DNA from: Pseudidiomarina mangrovi
Lineage (GTDB): Bacteria > Pseudomonadota > Gammaproteobacteria > Enterobacterales > Alteromonadaceae
DNA: 64,000 bases
Assembly: GCF_003999375.1 (NCBI RefSeq)
Contig: NZ_RJLC01000005.1
Span: 62,001 to 126,000 of the forward strand
Direction: 5' to 3'
Part shown: positions 54,290 to 62,672 of the stretch, piece after piece
How the letters are laid out: each line of letters starts with the position of its first letter
Numbering within the stretch: the stretch's first letter is position 1
Translations under genes and position numbers: made by a program
Notes under the pieces: model-generated
What the model was told of the DNA's origin: nothing
Seen by the model: only the letters and a program-made list of their open reading frames with translations
The model's database searches: none

Positions 54290-54903
54290 ACACTGGCGCT
54301 GGGCCGCGCTTTGATGCGGTCATACCAAGCCTGCAGATGCTGCTGCTCGGGTTGGATGCGAATATTCACCACCCGGGCAAAAGCAACCGTGGTAAACGCG
54401 TTGATATCCGCCGCGGTAAACTGCTCGCCGCAAATGTATGGCCGCGTGGCCAAGTGCTGATCGAGAAAACTGAAGTAGCTACTGACTTGCTTACCGCATT
54501 CGGCGCCCCATTCCGGATAGGGTGTCATGCGGTCTTTGAAGTAGCCGGTGGAATGCTGAAAGCACATGCCAGTGGGCATAAAGAAATAGAATTCTATCCA
54601 ACGTAACCACTGTTCAATCAATGCTTGCTCAGCGGCGCTATCACCGAGTAACTTCGGCGTAGTTGGATAAGCCACTTCAAAATAACGGCAAATCGCCATG
54701 GTCTCGGCGATACAGGTACCGTCGTCGAGCTCCAGCACTGGCACCTTTTTCATCGGGTTGCGCGCAACAAACTCCGGGGTTAGGTTTTCCCCTTTGGCAA
54801 TATCAATTTCGACTCGCTCGACCTGATCAAGTAGGCCTTTTTCGGCTAAAAACATGCGTACCCGTCGAGGGTTTGGGGCGGTGGCAGTTTCATAGATTTT
54901 CAT
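54286..54903 (-). CDS. Glutathione S-transferase
   Basis: 205 residues from ATG 54903. The thioredoxin-like N-domain has KIYETATAPNPRRVRMFLAE, NPMKKVPVLELDDGTCIAET (GSH-site Pro and Glu) and the all-helical C-domain has YICGEQFTAADINAFTTVAF. ATG 54903 is preferred because GGAG lies 9 bases upstream; the ATG at 54909 would be only 3 bases from it. Confidence 0.92.
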   Translation of the reverse strand: MKIYETATAPNPRRVRMFLAEKGLLDQVERVEIDIAKGENLTPEFVARNPMKKVPVLELDDGTCIAETMAICRYFEVAYPTTPKLLGDSAAEQALIEQWLRWIEFYFFMPTGMCFQHSTGYFKDRMTPYPEWGAECGKQVSSYFSFLDQHLATRPYICGEQFTAADINAFTTVAFARVVNIRIQPEQQHLQAWYDRIKARPSASV

Positions 54904-54961
54904 AGACATTTACTCCAATTTTGGCAAATGATAGGTATCCGTAGCTTAGCAGGGTCAGCTT

Positions 54962-55675
54962 ATGAATGCGCCAGAAAATCAATCACCCGCTGACGTGTTT
55001 CAGCAGCATACTGAGCGCCCGTGGATCATCAGTGGAGGCGCCTTTCTGGCCTTGCTCGCGGGCTACATTAATGTGGTGATGTTGGGTTTTTTCAAAGTTC
55101 CAGTGAGCCATATGAGCGGTGCGGTATCGCAATTGGGTATTGATATCGCCGCCCTGGATCAGCATGACTTAGTGCTGGTCGGCTCGATTGTTTTGGGGTT
55201 TTTCGCTGGCGCCTTTTTATCGGGGCTGCTGATTGGTAGCACTCACTTCAAGATGACCCGCCGCTATGGTGTGGCATTAATGCTGCAGGGAGGCTTGTTA
55301 AGTATTGCTAGCGTCGCCGCACAGTCTGATAGCAACCTCTCGGTGACCTTGGCTGCCACCGCCTGTGGCTTACAAAATGCCATGGCTAGTAGTTACCGCG
55401 GGCTAATTTTACGCACCACGCACGTTACCGGTATTGTCACAGACTTGGGCGCCTTGCTGGGGAATCGTTGGCGCGACCGCAGTATTCAAGGTTGGAAATT
55501 TGGCTTATTGCTAAGTTTGCTGCTGGGGTTCTTTGTTGGTGGGCTACTCGGTGCTTTGAGTTATACAGCGCTCGGTATGACAGCTTTGACCTTTGCTGCG
55601 CTAGCCAGTTTTTTAGCTGGCAGCGCAGTATGGCTAAGACTCCAGTGGTTACGTGGTGGAGAATTGCGCCACTAA
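54962..55675 (+). CDS. YoaK family (DUF1275) membrane protein
   Basis: 237 residues, six TM helices. Family stretches are LLAGYINVVMLGFFKVPVSH then MSGAVSQLGID, and GLQNAMASSYRGLILRTTHV then TGIVTDLGALLG. Function unknown; possibly a transporter. The 3' end overlaps the convergent permease by 27 bp. Confidence 0.9.
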   Translation: MNAPENQSPADVFQQHTERPWIISGGAFLALLAGYINVVMLGFFKVPVSHMSGAVSQLGIDIAALDQHDLVLVGSIVLGFFAGAFLSGLLIGSTHFKMTRRYGVALMLQGGLLSIASVAAQSDSNLSVTLAATACGLQNAMASSYRGLILRTTHVTGIVTDLGALLGNRWRDRSIQGWKFGLLLSLLLGFFVGGLLGALSYTALGMTALTFAALASFLAGSAVWLRLQWLRGGELRH

Positions 55676-56587
55676 CCAAGGCAAGTGCAGTAATACGTTG
55701 ACTGGGAAGGTGACTCCCAGCGAGGCCAACATGGCCAAGCCTAAATCGGCTTCTTTAATGCCCGCGCGAATGGCCGCGGGCGCGGCAATGTACGACGCAC
55801 TGGCGGTCAATGCGGCAAGAATAAACAGGCTGCCATTCGGTAACTCCAACATCACACCCACACCGACACCAAGCCAGGCTAAGGCAAATGGTGCGGCGGC
55901 GGCAAAGCACATTAGGCGCCAGTGCTGCCAGGGTACTGGGCGGAATACTTGTGCGGTGGTCAGGCCCATTTCTAATAGGAATAATGCTAGTAGTGTCTTG
56001 AAGCCACCAATCACGGTACCTTCAATAGGCGCTAAGCCTACTGGTCCGTAGGCCCAACCAATTAGTAAGCCACCCACCAGCAGTAATACACCGCGGCTCG
56101 TGAGGGCCTCAATCCAGACATCACGCATACTATGGGTGACCCCTTTACTGGGGTTCATCTTCTGGTAATAAGCTAAGGCTAATATGATGGCCGGTAATTC
56201 TAGTAATACCAGGTATAGTGTGGTTTCTGGGGCGATGGTAAGACCTGCGCTATCGGCTAACGCCCACGCCACTGCGAAGGTACCGGCGCTGACTGAGCCA
56301 TAATGGGCGGTAATACTCACTGCGTTGATTTGATCTAAGCGCACAACATAGCGTAAAACAGGGTAAACCAGCAGTGGTACCACAACGCCGATAAGCGTTA
56401 CCGCGATCAAACTCAGATAATTGATGTTGAGATCAGGGTCGTTGAGGACCAAGCCACCTTTAATACCGATACTGAGCATCAGTAAAATAGTAAGTATTTC
56501 ATAGACTGGTAACGGTACTTTTAGGTCAGATTTAACCAGCCCTGCGAGCAAGCCGAGGGCGAAAAAAGCAATGACGATATCAGGCAT
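55649..56587 (-). CDS. SbtA-like sodium-dependent bicarbonate permease
   Basis: 312 residues with about ten TM helices. ILTILLMLSIGIKGGLVLND, VSITAHYGSVSAGTFAVAWA and ILAALTASASYIAAPAAIRA match the DUF897/SbtA family of Na+/bicarbonate symporters. It may supply bicarbonate for anaplerosis. No regulatory SbtB gene is adjacent. It is divergent from the amino-acid permease gene. Confidence 0.85.
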   Translation of the reverse strand: MPDIVIAFFALGLLAGLVKSDLKVPLPVYEILTILLMLSIGIKGGLVLNDPDLNINYLSLIAVTLIGVVVPLLVYPVLRYVVRLDQINAVSITAHYGSVSAGTFAVAWALADSAGLTIAPETTLYLVLLELPAIILALAYYQKMNPSKGVTHSMRDVWIEALTSRGVLLLVGGLLIGWAYGPVGLAPIEGTVIGGFKTLLALFLLEMGLTTAQVFRPVPWQHWRLMCFAAAAPFALAWLGVGVGVMLELPNGSLFILAALTASASYIAAPAAIRAGIKEADLGLAMLASLGVTFPVNVLLHLPWLVAQFSTT

Positions 56588-56661
56588 GCTGGGAACTCTC
56601 CGAGGTTTTAGTTAGTGTACTGACCATCGATTGGCTTGAACATTCCCGATAAGGAAAAAAT

Positions 56662-57906
56662 ATGCACAGATCGGAGCAGTTACAGCGAACAACTGGGTTA
56701 ATCGGCGCAGTTATTTTAGGCTTAGGCTCGATTATTGGCACCGGCGCTTTTGTCAGTATCGCCTTGAGTGCTGAATTGGCGGGTAGCTATTTACTGTGGG
56801 CGATTGCCTTGGCCGCACTGGTGGCTGCGTGTAACGGTTTATCAAGCGCGCAACTGGCCGCAATTCACCCAGTGAGTGGCGGTACCTACGAGTACGGCTA
56901 TCAATTTTTGAATCATGACTTGGGCTTTATTGCCGGTTGGTTATTCGTGCTGGCTAAGTCAGCATCGGCCGCAGCTGCAGGTTTGGCTATCGGCGCCGCG
57001 CTGCAGCTTTGGTTGGGCGGGCCATTGTGGTTAGTGAGCGCTTATGCTGCCGCGGTGATTGGGGTGTTCACCCTGTTGGTGGTCGGTGGTGTGCGCCGCT
57101 CAAACCGCGTCAACGCCCTACTGGTGGGGCTAGCGGTCGCGGCATTGTTGGTATTCGTGGTCTATGCTGGCAGTGAGCCCGCGGCAGATACTATAACGGT
57201 CACTGCAGTACCTGCTTTGATCGATGTGCTGGCAGCGGTAGCACTGATGTTTGTAGCCTACACCGGCTATGGCCGCGTCGCCACCATGGGTGAGGAAGTG
57301 CAGCAGCCGCGGCGGACTATTCCCCGCGCGATTATCGCTACGGTGGTGGTGGTTACCTTGCTGTACCTAGCTGTAGGCTGGGCGTTGTTACAATTGCCAG
57401 CACCGGCTGTCAATCAAGCCGGCTTGGCCGCCTGGATGCGAGCTGGTTTATGGCAGCAGCTAGTGATGATAGGTGCGGTGATCGCCATGGCTGGGGTGGT
57501 ATTGAATCTGATTTTAGGGGTATCGCGGGTGGTACTGGCTATGGCGCGCCGCCATGATGCCCCTGCAGCATTAGCGCGGCTGAATGCCGACCGCAGCTCG
57601 GCCCCTGCAGCAGTTTGGGCAACAGCCGCAGTAATGGTGCTGCTTATTGCTGCGGGCGATTTAAAACTGGCCTGGTCATTTAGCGCCTTCACCGTGTTAG
57701 TGTATTACAGCATCACCAATTTAGCGGCGTTACAAGTACCGGCGGAGCAACGGTTTGTACCACGCTGGGTGTCCGTATTGGGCTTAGTAAGTTGTTTAAG
57801 CTTAGCGGTATTTGTTGATATCAACGTACTATGTTTCGGCAGTGCAATTGTGCTGGTTGGCTGGCTACTGCATCGCTGGAGTTGGCTGCGCCGTCATAGC
57901 AGTTAA
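56662..57906 (+). CDS. APC family amino acid permease
   Basis: 414 residues with about 12 TM helices. The N-terminal motif VILGLGSIIGTGAFVSIALS (unwound TM1 of APC transporters) and SGGTYEYGYQFLNHDLGFIA then GWLFVLAKSASA are typical; VAYTGYGRVATMGEEVQQPR is the conserved TM6 region. The substrate is not clear. A strong terminator follows directly. Confidence 0.9.
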   Translation: MHRSEQLQRTTGLIGAVILGLGSIIGTGAFVSIALSAELAGSYLLWAIALAALVAACNGLSSAQLAAIHPVSGGTYEYGYQFLNHDLGFIAGWLFVLAKSASAAAAGLAIGAALQLWLGGPLWLVSAYAAAVIGVFTLLVVGGVRRSNRVNALLVGLAVAALLVFVVYAGSEPAADTITVTAVPALIDVLAAVALMFVAYTGYGRVATMGEEVQQPRRTIPRAIIATVVVVTLLYLAVGWALLQLPAPAVNQAGLAAWMRAGLWQQLVMIGAVIAMAGVVLNLILGVSRVVLAMARRHDAPAALARLNADRSSAPAAVWATAAVMVLLIAAGDLKLAWSFSAFTVLVYYSITNLAALQVPAEQRFVPRWVSVLGLVSCLSLAVFVDINVLCFGSAIVLVGWLLHRWSWLRRHSS

Positions 57907-57910
57907 AAAA

Positions 57911-57936
57911 ATGGCCTCAACAGAGGCCATTTTTTT
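57911..57936. terminator. Bidirectional rho-independent terminator
   Basis: ATGGCCTC-AACA-GAGGCCAT is a perfect 8-bp stem with a 4-base loop flanked by A6 on the left and T7 on the right, so it serves both the permease (plus) and the TonB receptor (minus). Confidence 0.92.
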
Positions 57937-57949
57937 ACCGTGATGGGGG

Positions 57950-60034
57950 TTAGAAATTGTAACGGAAGCCCGCTTCAAAACTGCGCTCTGGGCCAACATA
58001 AATGCCTTGGCGTAAGCCGCTAATGTAGCTTTCATCGGTCAAGTTCTTGACCGCAGCAAACACTTGCAACTCTGCCGTGAGCTGATACTGCGCAGTGACG
58101 TCGAGCACTGTGTAAGCGGGTAATAAACCACCCCAAATACCACCAGCAGCATCGGCAGGAATATCCATACGATTATCAGGAGAACCGAACTGCTCACCGC
58201 GATGATGGGCCGTGAAGGCGGCACTGAGATTATCGTATTGATAACTTAAGCTGACGTTGGCCAGTACTTTCGGCGCATAGGGTAAACGATTGCCAGCAAA
58301 GTCACCGCTCTTAAATTCAGAGGTAGGGATCCAAGTGGCGTTAGCATCCCATGCCCAGCCGTTGTCAAAATCATAGCCAAGGGCAAATTCCATGCCTTCG
58401 TGTGAGGTAGCGCCCCCGTTTGATTGCGACAAATTAGGGTCGCTATTACCGGTCACTACTTGATTGGAGAAGTCCATAATGAAGGCTGCTACTTCATAGC
58501 GCCATTCACCGTTATCGCCTCGAATACCAATTTCATAATTAGTCGAACGCTCACCATCGAGCTGTTGGTCGGTTAATCCATCCAGAGCTACACCGTTACT
58601 CGCTGGTGAAAAGGCGCGGTAGATCCCGCCATACAGTTGCGCGGTTGCAGACCACTCATAGGTCGCGCCAACGCCCGGCAAAAATTCGGTATTATCAGTG
58701 CTGGCGGTGGCATTGTTCTGGGTAAATACCACACGCTCTTGCTGGTATGATTCAATGCGTAGGCCAGGAGTAATGCTCAGCTTATCGTTAATTGCTAAAC
58801 GAGTTTGGGCATAACCCGCATAACTGGTGGCGCTATCTTGCCGTGCACGGGTGTTAGGGCCGTTGCGGTCGTCGGCGCGGGTGGCACGAATTTGATTGTC
58901 ATCAGACTCTTCGGTCATGATGCGCAGACCGAACTCACTCTCTGCCGCCCAACCAGCAAGCTCATGAGCTACGCTCAAACGGCTCTCAATACCTAAGCGC
59001 TCGAAGCTACGATTATTGCCGGTTAAGCTATCCGTGTAGACCCAGCGTCCGGCGGTGTTTGAGGCCGCGGTATCCACGTTATAACGCCAATAATCACGGC
59101 TAACGTCGCTCCAATACAGCAAGGTTTTTAAACTGACAGTGTCACTAATCAGCCACTGATGATTGACATCAAAGGCAACGCGGTCAGTCAAATACCAGTC
59201 GTCCGGCGCCGGATTGTAGCGCTCACCATTCTTGTAAGCGTCTAACAACAAACCGCGATACGAAATATTGGCGTCATTGGTGTAGTAGGATAACTTCACA
59301 CCAATACGCTGGTCGGCAGTGATCTCGCTACCGGCTTTGACCATCACATCGGTCATGTCGTAGCCTTTGTCCATAAAGCCGTCGCTGCTGGCATGAGTAA
59401 CCACTAGGCCGCCGAAGCTGCGGTCGTCATCACTGCGACCACCGGCCTCGAGAGTCACTTCTTGCAGATTAAATGAGCCTAAACGAGCCGCAAGTTTAAC
59501 GCCGTCATCAGGTGTTTTGGTGATGTAGTTGACTACGCCACCAATGGTTGATGGTCCATAACGCAGTGATGCCGAACCTTTTAGCACTTCAACGGTGTCG
59601 ACTCGTTGAATACGTGGGTTGAAGTAACGGTCATTACCGATAAACAAGCCCGGAGCCACCGGCACGCCATCTTCAAGTAGCAATGACTTTGATTCGCTGG
59701 CGGATAAACCGCGTAGGCCAAAGTTGGCAACAATGGAGGTTTCTTCTTCACTTTTAATGTTGATACCCGGTATGCGGCGCAGTACATCCTCGGTCGAGAG
59801 CGGTTGCAGCGCTTCGATTTGTTCGCGATCGATGAGCACAACGGTACCAGTCTCGTTATAGGCATGGCTAACACGTTCACCAGTAACGCGGATCACCTCG
59901 ATGGTCGGCATACGCTTCTTGCTGCTTTCAGCTTGCTCGGTTTGTTCGCTGCTAGTTTCTTGAGCCGCCGAGGTTAGAGGTAACAGCGCTGCGGTAATGG
60001 CCAATGCGACCATAGACAAATGATAAGATTTCAT
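57950..60034 (-). CDS. TonB-dependent receptor, FecA-like (ferric siderophore or citrate)
   Basis: 694 residues. Signal peptide ends LTSAAQ; TonB box is probably EVIRVTG. The plug has DVLRRIPGINIKSEEETSIV, LLLEDGVPVAPGLFIGNDRY and VEVLKGSASLRYGPSTIGGV; the barrel ends in FEAGFRYNF with terminal Phe. No STN domain. The plug motifs are closest to FecA-type receptors. The Fur-like dyad directly upstream supports iron control. No ABC importer is linked here. Confidence 0.92.
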   Translation of the reverse strand: MKSYHLSMVALAITAALLPLTSAAQETSSEQTEQAESSKKRMPTIEVIRVTGERVSHAYNETGTVVLIDREQIEALQPLSTEDVLRRIPGINIKSEEETSIVANFGLRGLSASESKSLLLEDGVPVAPGLFIGNDRYFNPRIQRVDTVEVLKGSASLRYGPSTIGGVVNYITKTPDDGVKLAARLGSFNLQEVTLEAGGRSDDDRSFGGLVVTHASSDGFMDKGYDMTDVMVKAGSEITADQRIGVKLSYYTNDANISYRGLLLDAYKNGERYNPAPDDWYLTDRVAFDVNHQWLISDTVSLKTLLYWSDVSRDYWRYNVDTAASNTAGRWVYTDSLTGNNRSFERLGIESRLSVAHELAGWAAESEFGLRIMTEESDDNQIRATRADDRNGPNTRARQDSATSYAGYAQTRLAINDKLSITPGLRIESYQQERVVFTQNNATASTDNTEFLPGVGATYEWSATAQLYGGIYRAFSPASNGVALDGLTDQQLDGERSTNYEIGIRGDNGEWRYEVAAFIMDFSNQVVTGNSDPNLSQSNGGATSHEGMEFALGYDFDNGWAWDANATWIPTSEFKSGDFAGNRLPYAPKVLANVSLSYQYDNLSAAFTAHHRGEQFGSPDNRMDIPADAAGGIWGGLLPAYTVLDVTAQYQLTAELQVFAAVKNLTDESYISGLRQGIYVGPERSFEAGFRYNF

Positions 60035-60069
60035 AACAATTTAGCACCTAAAGGAAATGTTGGCGCTAT

Positions 60070-60125
60070 TATAAATAAGAACAATTCGCAATTACAATAC
60101 TAAATGCGAATTATTCTTATTTATA
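60070..60125. promoter_or_regulatory. Large inverted repeat with Fur-box-like halves upstream of the FecA-like gene
   Basis: Two 21-base arms (60070-60090 and 60105-60125) are inverted copies with a single mismatch, around a 14-base A/T-rich centre. The right arm includes AATGCGAATTATTCTTATT (60103-60121), a 15/19 match to the Fur consensus AATGATAATNATTATCATT. Each arm can be read as a Fur box, so two dimers could cover the promoter. Confidence 0.7.
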
Positions 60126-60136
60126 CCCACAAAGGG

Positions 60137-61435
60137 TTAGGTCATAAATAAATTACGGTACATGCGCTCGGCATAGTCGTCGGTCATGCCAGCAATGTAG
60201 TCACACAGAATGCGGTCGGCACTGGCTTGCCCCAGCTGATCATAGGCTGCTCGCCAGCGCGCTCGCGTGTTGCGTGGCAATAATCGCTCAGGCTCGGTAT
60301 GAAAGGCGCCGAATAAGTCTAACAGCATGTTTTGGCTACGATAGCGTAGTTGCTGAATATCTGGTTGGTTGATGACGTGTTCAAACACCACCGCTTTGAG
60401 ATTGTCCAGTAGAGCTCGCTCTTCACTCGGTAAGGTTGCGTTGAACCGAATGAACGGCTCGCTAGCACCAGCAAGTACTTCGGTGATTTGTACTTGAGTG
60501 ACGAAAATATTGACCAGCGCACCAATCGCATCTTTGCGTAAATGGTGCTCTGGTTTGAACAACTGATGACCAAGTAACTTCACCGTATGCGCTAAGCTTG
60601 GACTCAGTTGTTGATAGAACTGGCTGTAATGTTGGCGCCACTGACTCTCGGTCAGGGTACCGGTGACCACCGCGTCTTCTAAATCATGTACGCCGTAAGC
60701 AATATCATCGGCCAGTTCCATTAACGAGGCATCGAGGTTCTTGTGCCGCGACTTTTGCCACGGCGAACGGTCGAGCAGATCGACCTGTTGAAACAGTTGG
60801 CGATCATGAGCATTCAGTGGCTCCAGCACCCAGTCCAATAGATCCGCATCACAAGCGAACAACGCTTTAGCGGGTTTCCATTGACTCAAGCTACCCGGTT
60901 GTTGCGCCGGTGGTGCGGGCAATGGTGGCATTAGTACCGGATATTTTAACAAGCCGAACAGTGATCGCCGGGTCAAGTCCATGCCGTGTTCAGGGTGGTA
61001 AGCTTCTAATTTACCGACGATGCGAAAGGTTTGACCATTTCCTTCAAAGCCACCAGATTGCAACATCTTGAAGTTCAGGGCAGTTTCGCCACCGTGACCG
61101 AACGGCGGGTGGCCAATGTCATGGGCGAGGCACAAGGTTTCCATCAAGTTCAGATCAGGGAGTAGTTCCGCCAGCTCTGGTGTGGCGACCCGTTGTAGCT
61201 GATTAATCAACGATGAACCAATCTGTGCTGCTTCCAAACTATGGGTCAGGCGAGTGCGATAAAAATCGTTTTCGCCAACGTTCATGATTTGGGTTTTCGA
61301 TTGCAGCCGTCGAAATGATGCTGAGTGCAGCACCCGCGCACGATCGCGTTGCCACGGATTACGTTGATCACCGGGGCGTTGCAGTGACTCTCCGGAGCGG
61401 CGAGCTTGCCATTGTGGTGCGGTGCGAGACGACAT
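60137..61435 (-). CDS. dGTPase-like deoxynucleotide triphosphohydrolase (HD family)
   Basis: 432 residues. The HD-domain ligands are seen in RTRLTHSLEAAQIG, LAHDIGHPPFGHGGE and MELADDIAYGVHDLEDA. Length and sequence fit type-2 Dgt-like enzymes that hydrolyse dNTPs to nucleoside and triphosphate. Such enzymes control dNTP pools, and some act against phage. It is the upstream neighbour of the Fur-controlled receptor on the same strand. Confidence 0.93.
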   Translation of the reverse strand: MSSRTAPQWQARRSGESLQRPGDQRNPWQRDRARVLHSASFRRLQSKTQIMNVGENDFYRTRLTHSLEAAQIGSSLINQLQRVATPELAELLPDLNLMETLCLAHDIGHPPFGHGGETALNFKMLQSGGFEGNGQTFRIVGKLEAYHPEHGMDLTRRSLFGLLKYPVLMPPLPAPPAQQPGSLSQWKPAKALFACDADLLDWVLEPLNAHDRQLFQQVDLLDRSPWQKSRHKNLDASLMELADDIAYGVHDLEDAVVTGTLTESQWRQHYSQFYQQLSPSLAHTVKLLGHQLFKPEHHLRKDAIGALVNIFVTQVQITEVLAGASEPFIRFNATLPSEERALLDNLKAVVFEHVINQPDIQQLRYRSQNMLLDLFGAFHTEPERLLPRNTRARWRAAYDQLGQASADRILCDYIAGMTDDYAERMYRNLFMT

Positions 61436-61467
61436 GGGCTGGTTCCTATTGCTTGGCTAGCTCTATG

Positions 61468-62127
61468 CTAGTCGATTTTGCGTTGAAATATAACTACATC
61501 GCGCTGTTGATAGCAGATATCGAGTGGCCACTGTTGGGCTACCCAGCGCCAACTATCAGCATGATAAAAGGCGATATGAGTAGGGTCGTTGCGATAGTTC
61601 CACTGACTAAAGCGTTGTTGGCTGAGCCATAATTGTGTCATTACCACCAACAGGCCGCCTGGTTTCAGACAGCGCAGCCAGCGGGCAAACACTTCGGCTG
61701 GCTGACTGATATGTTCAATCACCTCAGTGCAGGTAATAAAATCATACTGCTGTTCCAGCAGCTGCAGTTCACGAGAAAAATAGTAATCATAGTCGGCACA
61801 CTGATGACCGTGCTCAGCCAGCATGCGTGAGAGTGTCGGTGCCGGGCCACAGCCAAAATCTAAGCCTACTGATGCTGGCTTTAAACGCTCCAATAAAGGT
61901 TGCGCTGCACGGTTTAAAAAGCCCCGATAACCCGGGTCTTCGGGATTATTCTCATGGGTTTGGTAAAACGCTGCTTCAGCGGCTTCGCTGAGCTGGAATT
62001 GTCGTGGTACATGAACTAGCGCGCAGACTGGGCAAAGCCAGAATTGGCGCCCTTGTTGAGCGCCATGTGCGAGGGTATGAAATAACGCTGTCTGGCCATG
62101 ACCGCACAGCGGGCAAGCATTAGTCAC
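61468..62127 (-). CDS. SAM-dependent methyltransferase with N-terminal zinc ribbon
   Basis: 219 residues from GTG 62127. Four cysteines (CPLCG and CPVC, about residues 5-38) form a zinc ribbon. The class I methyltransferase domain has [11 protein letters not shown] (motif I), [11 protein letters not shown] and [14 protein letters not shown]. The frame is open to 62202, but that would overlap yajQ by 83 bp; GTG 62127 overlaps by 8 bp, within yajQ's last codons. The substrate is unknown. Confidence 0.8.
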   Translation of the reverse strand: MTNACPLCGHGQTALFHTLAHGAQQGRQFWLCPVCALVHVPRQFQLSEAAEAAFYQTHENNPEDPGYRGFLNRAAQPLLERLKPASVGLDFGCGPAPTLSRMLAEHGHQCADYDYYFSRELQLLEQQYDFITCTEVIEHISQPAEVFARWLRCLKPGGLLVVMTQLWLSQQRFSQWNYRNDPTHIAFYHADSWRWVAQQWPLDICYQQRDVVIFQRKID

Positions 62128-62605
62128 GGAAGTTTTCGTACTGCAACGGTTGCTCAATATCAGAACTGCGCAACAGTGCGATGGCGGTTTGCAAGTCATC
62201 ACGTTTTTTACCGGTAACCCGCACTTTCTCGCCTTGAATAGCCGCTTGCACTTTCAATTTGGCATCTTTGATGCGCTTAACGATATCTTTGGCTAATGTT
62301 TGATCGATGCCATTTTTGAAGGTGATCGCCAGACTATAGGTCTTACCGCTGTGCGTGGCCTTGTCAGGAATATCACAGGCGGCAAGACTAATGCCGCGTT
62401 TAGCGCAGTGATTGTTGAAAATGTCTTGTAGCTGCTGCACCTGAAATTCAGATTCTGAGGTTAAGGTGACGGTAAACTCTTTGAGCTCGACACGCGCTTC
62501 CACACCACGAAAATCAAAGCGAGTGCCGACTTCGCGGGTAGCGTTATCAACAGCGTTTTTAAGTTCTACTTTGTCGATTTCTGAGACGATATCAAACGTT
62601 GGCAT
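62120..62605 (-). CDS. YajQ family nucleotide-binding protein
   Basis: 161 residues (E. coli YajQ 163). It starts [20 protein letters not shown] and contains [24 protein letters not shown] and [20 protein letters not shown]. Family members bind c-di-GMP in Xanthomonas and Pseudomonas, and RNA or tRNA in others. It probably forms an operon with the methyltransferase. Confidence 0.95.
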   Translation of the reverse strand: MPTFDIVSEIDKVELKNAVDNATREVGTRFDFRGVEARVELKEFTVTLTSESEFQVQQLQDIFNNHCAKRGISLAACDIPDKATHSGKTYSLAITFKNGIDQTLAKDIVKRIKDAKLKVQAAIQGEKVRVTGKKRDDLQTAIALLRSSDIEQPLQYENFRD

Positions 62606-62672
62606 AAAATTACCCTTTACATTGTCGAAACGTTTATTAAGCTGTAGCTAAAGCATTTTAGGTTAGTTCATT

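Noticed and set aside
61468-62202. Longer methyltransferase start at 62202
   Set aside because: It would overlap yajQ by 83 bp and add residues in front of the zinc ribbon that match nothing; GTG 62127 is more plausible.
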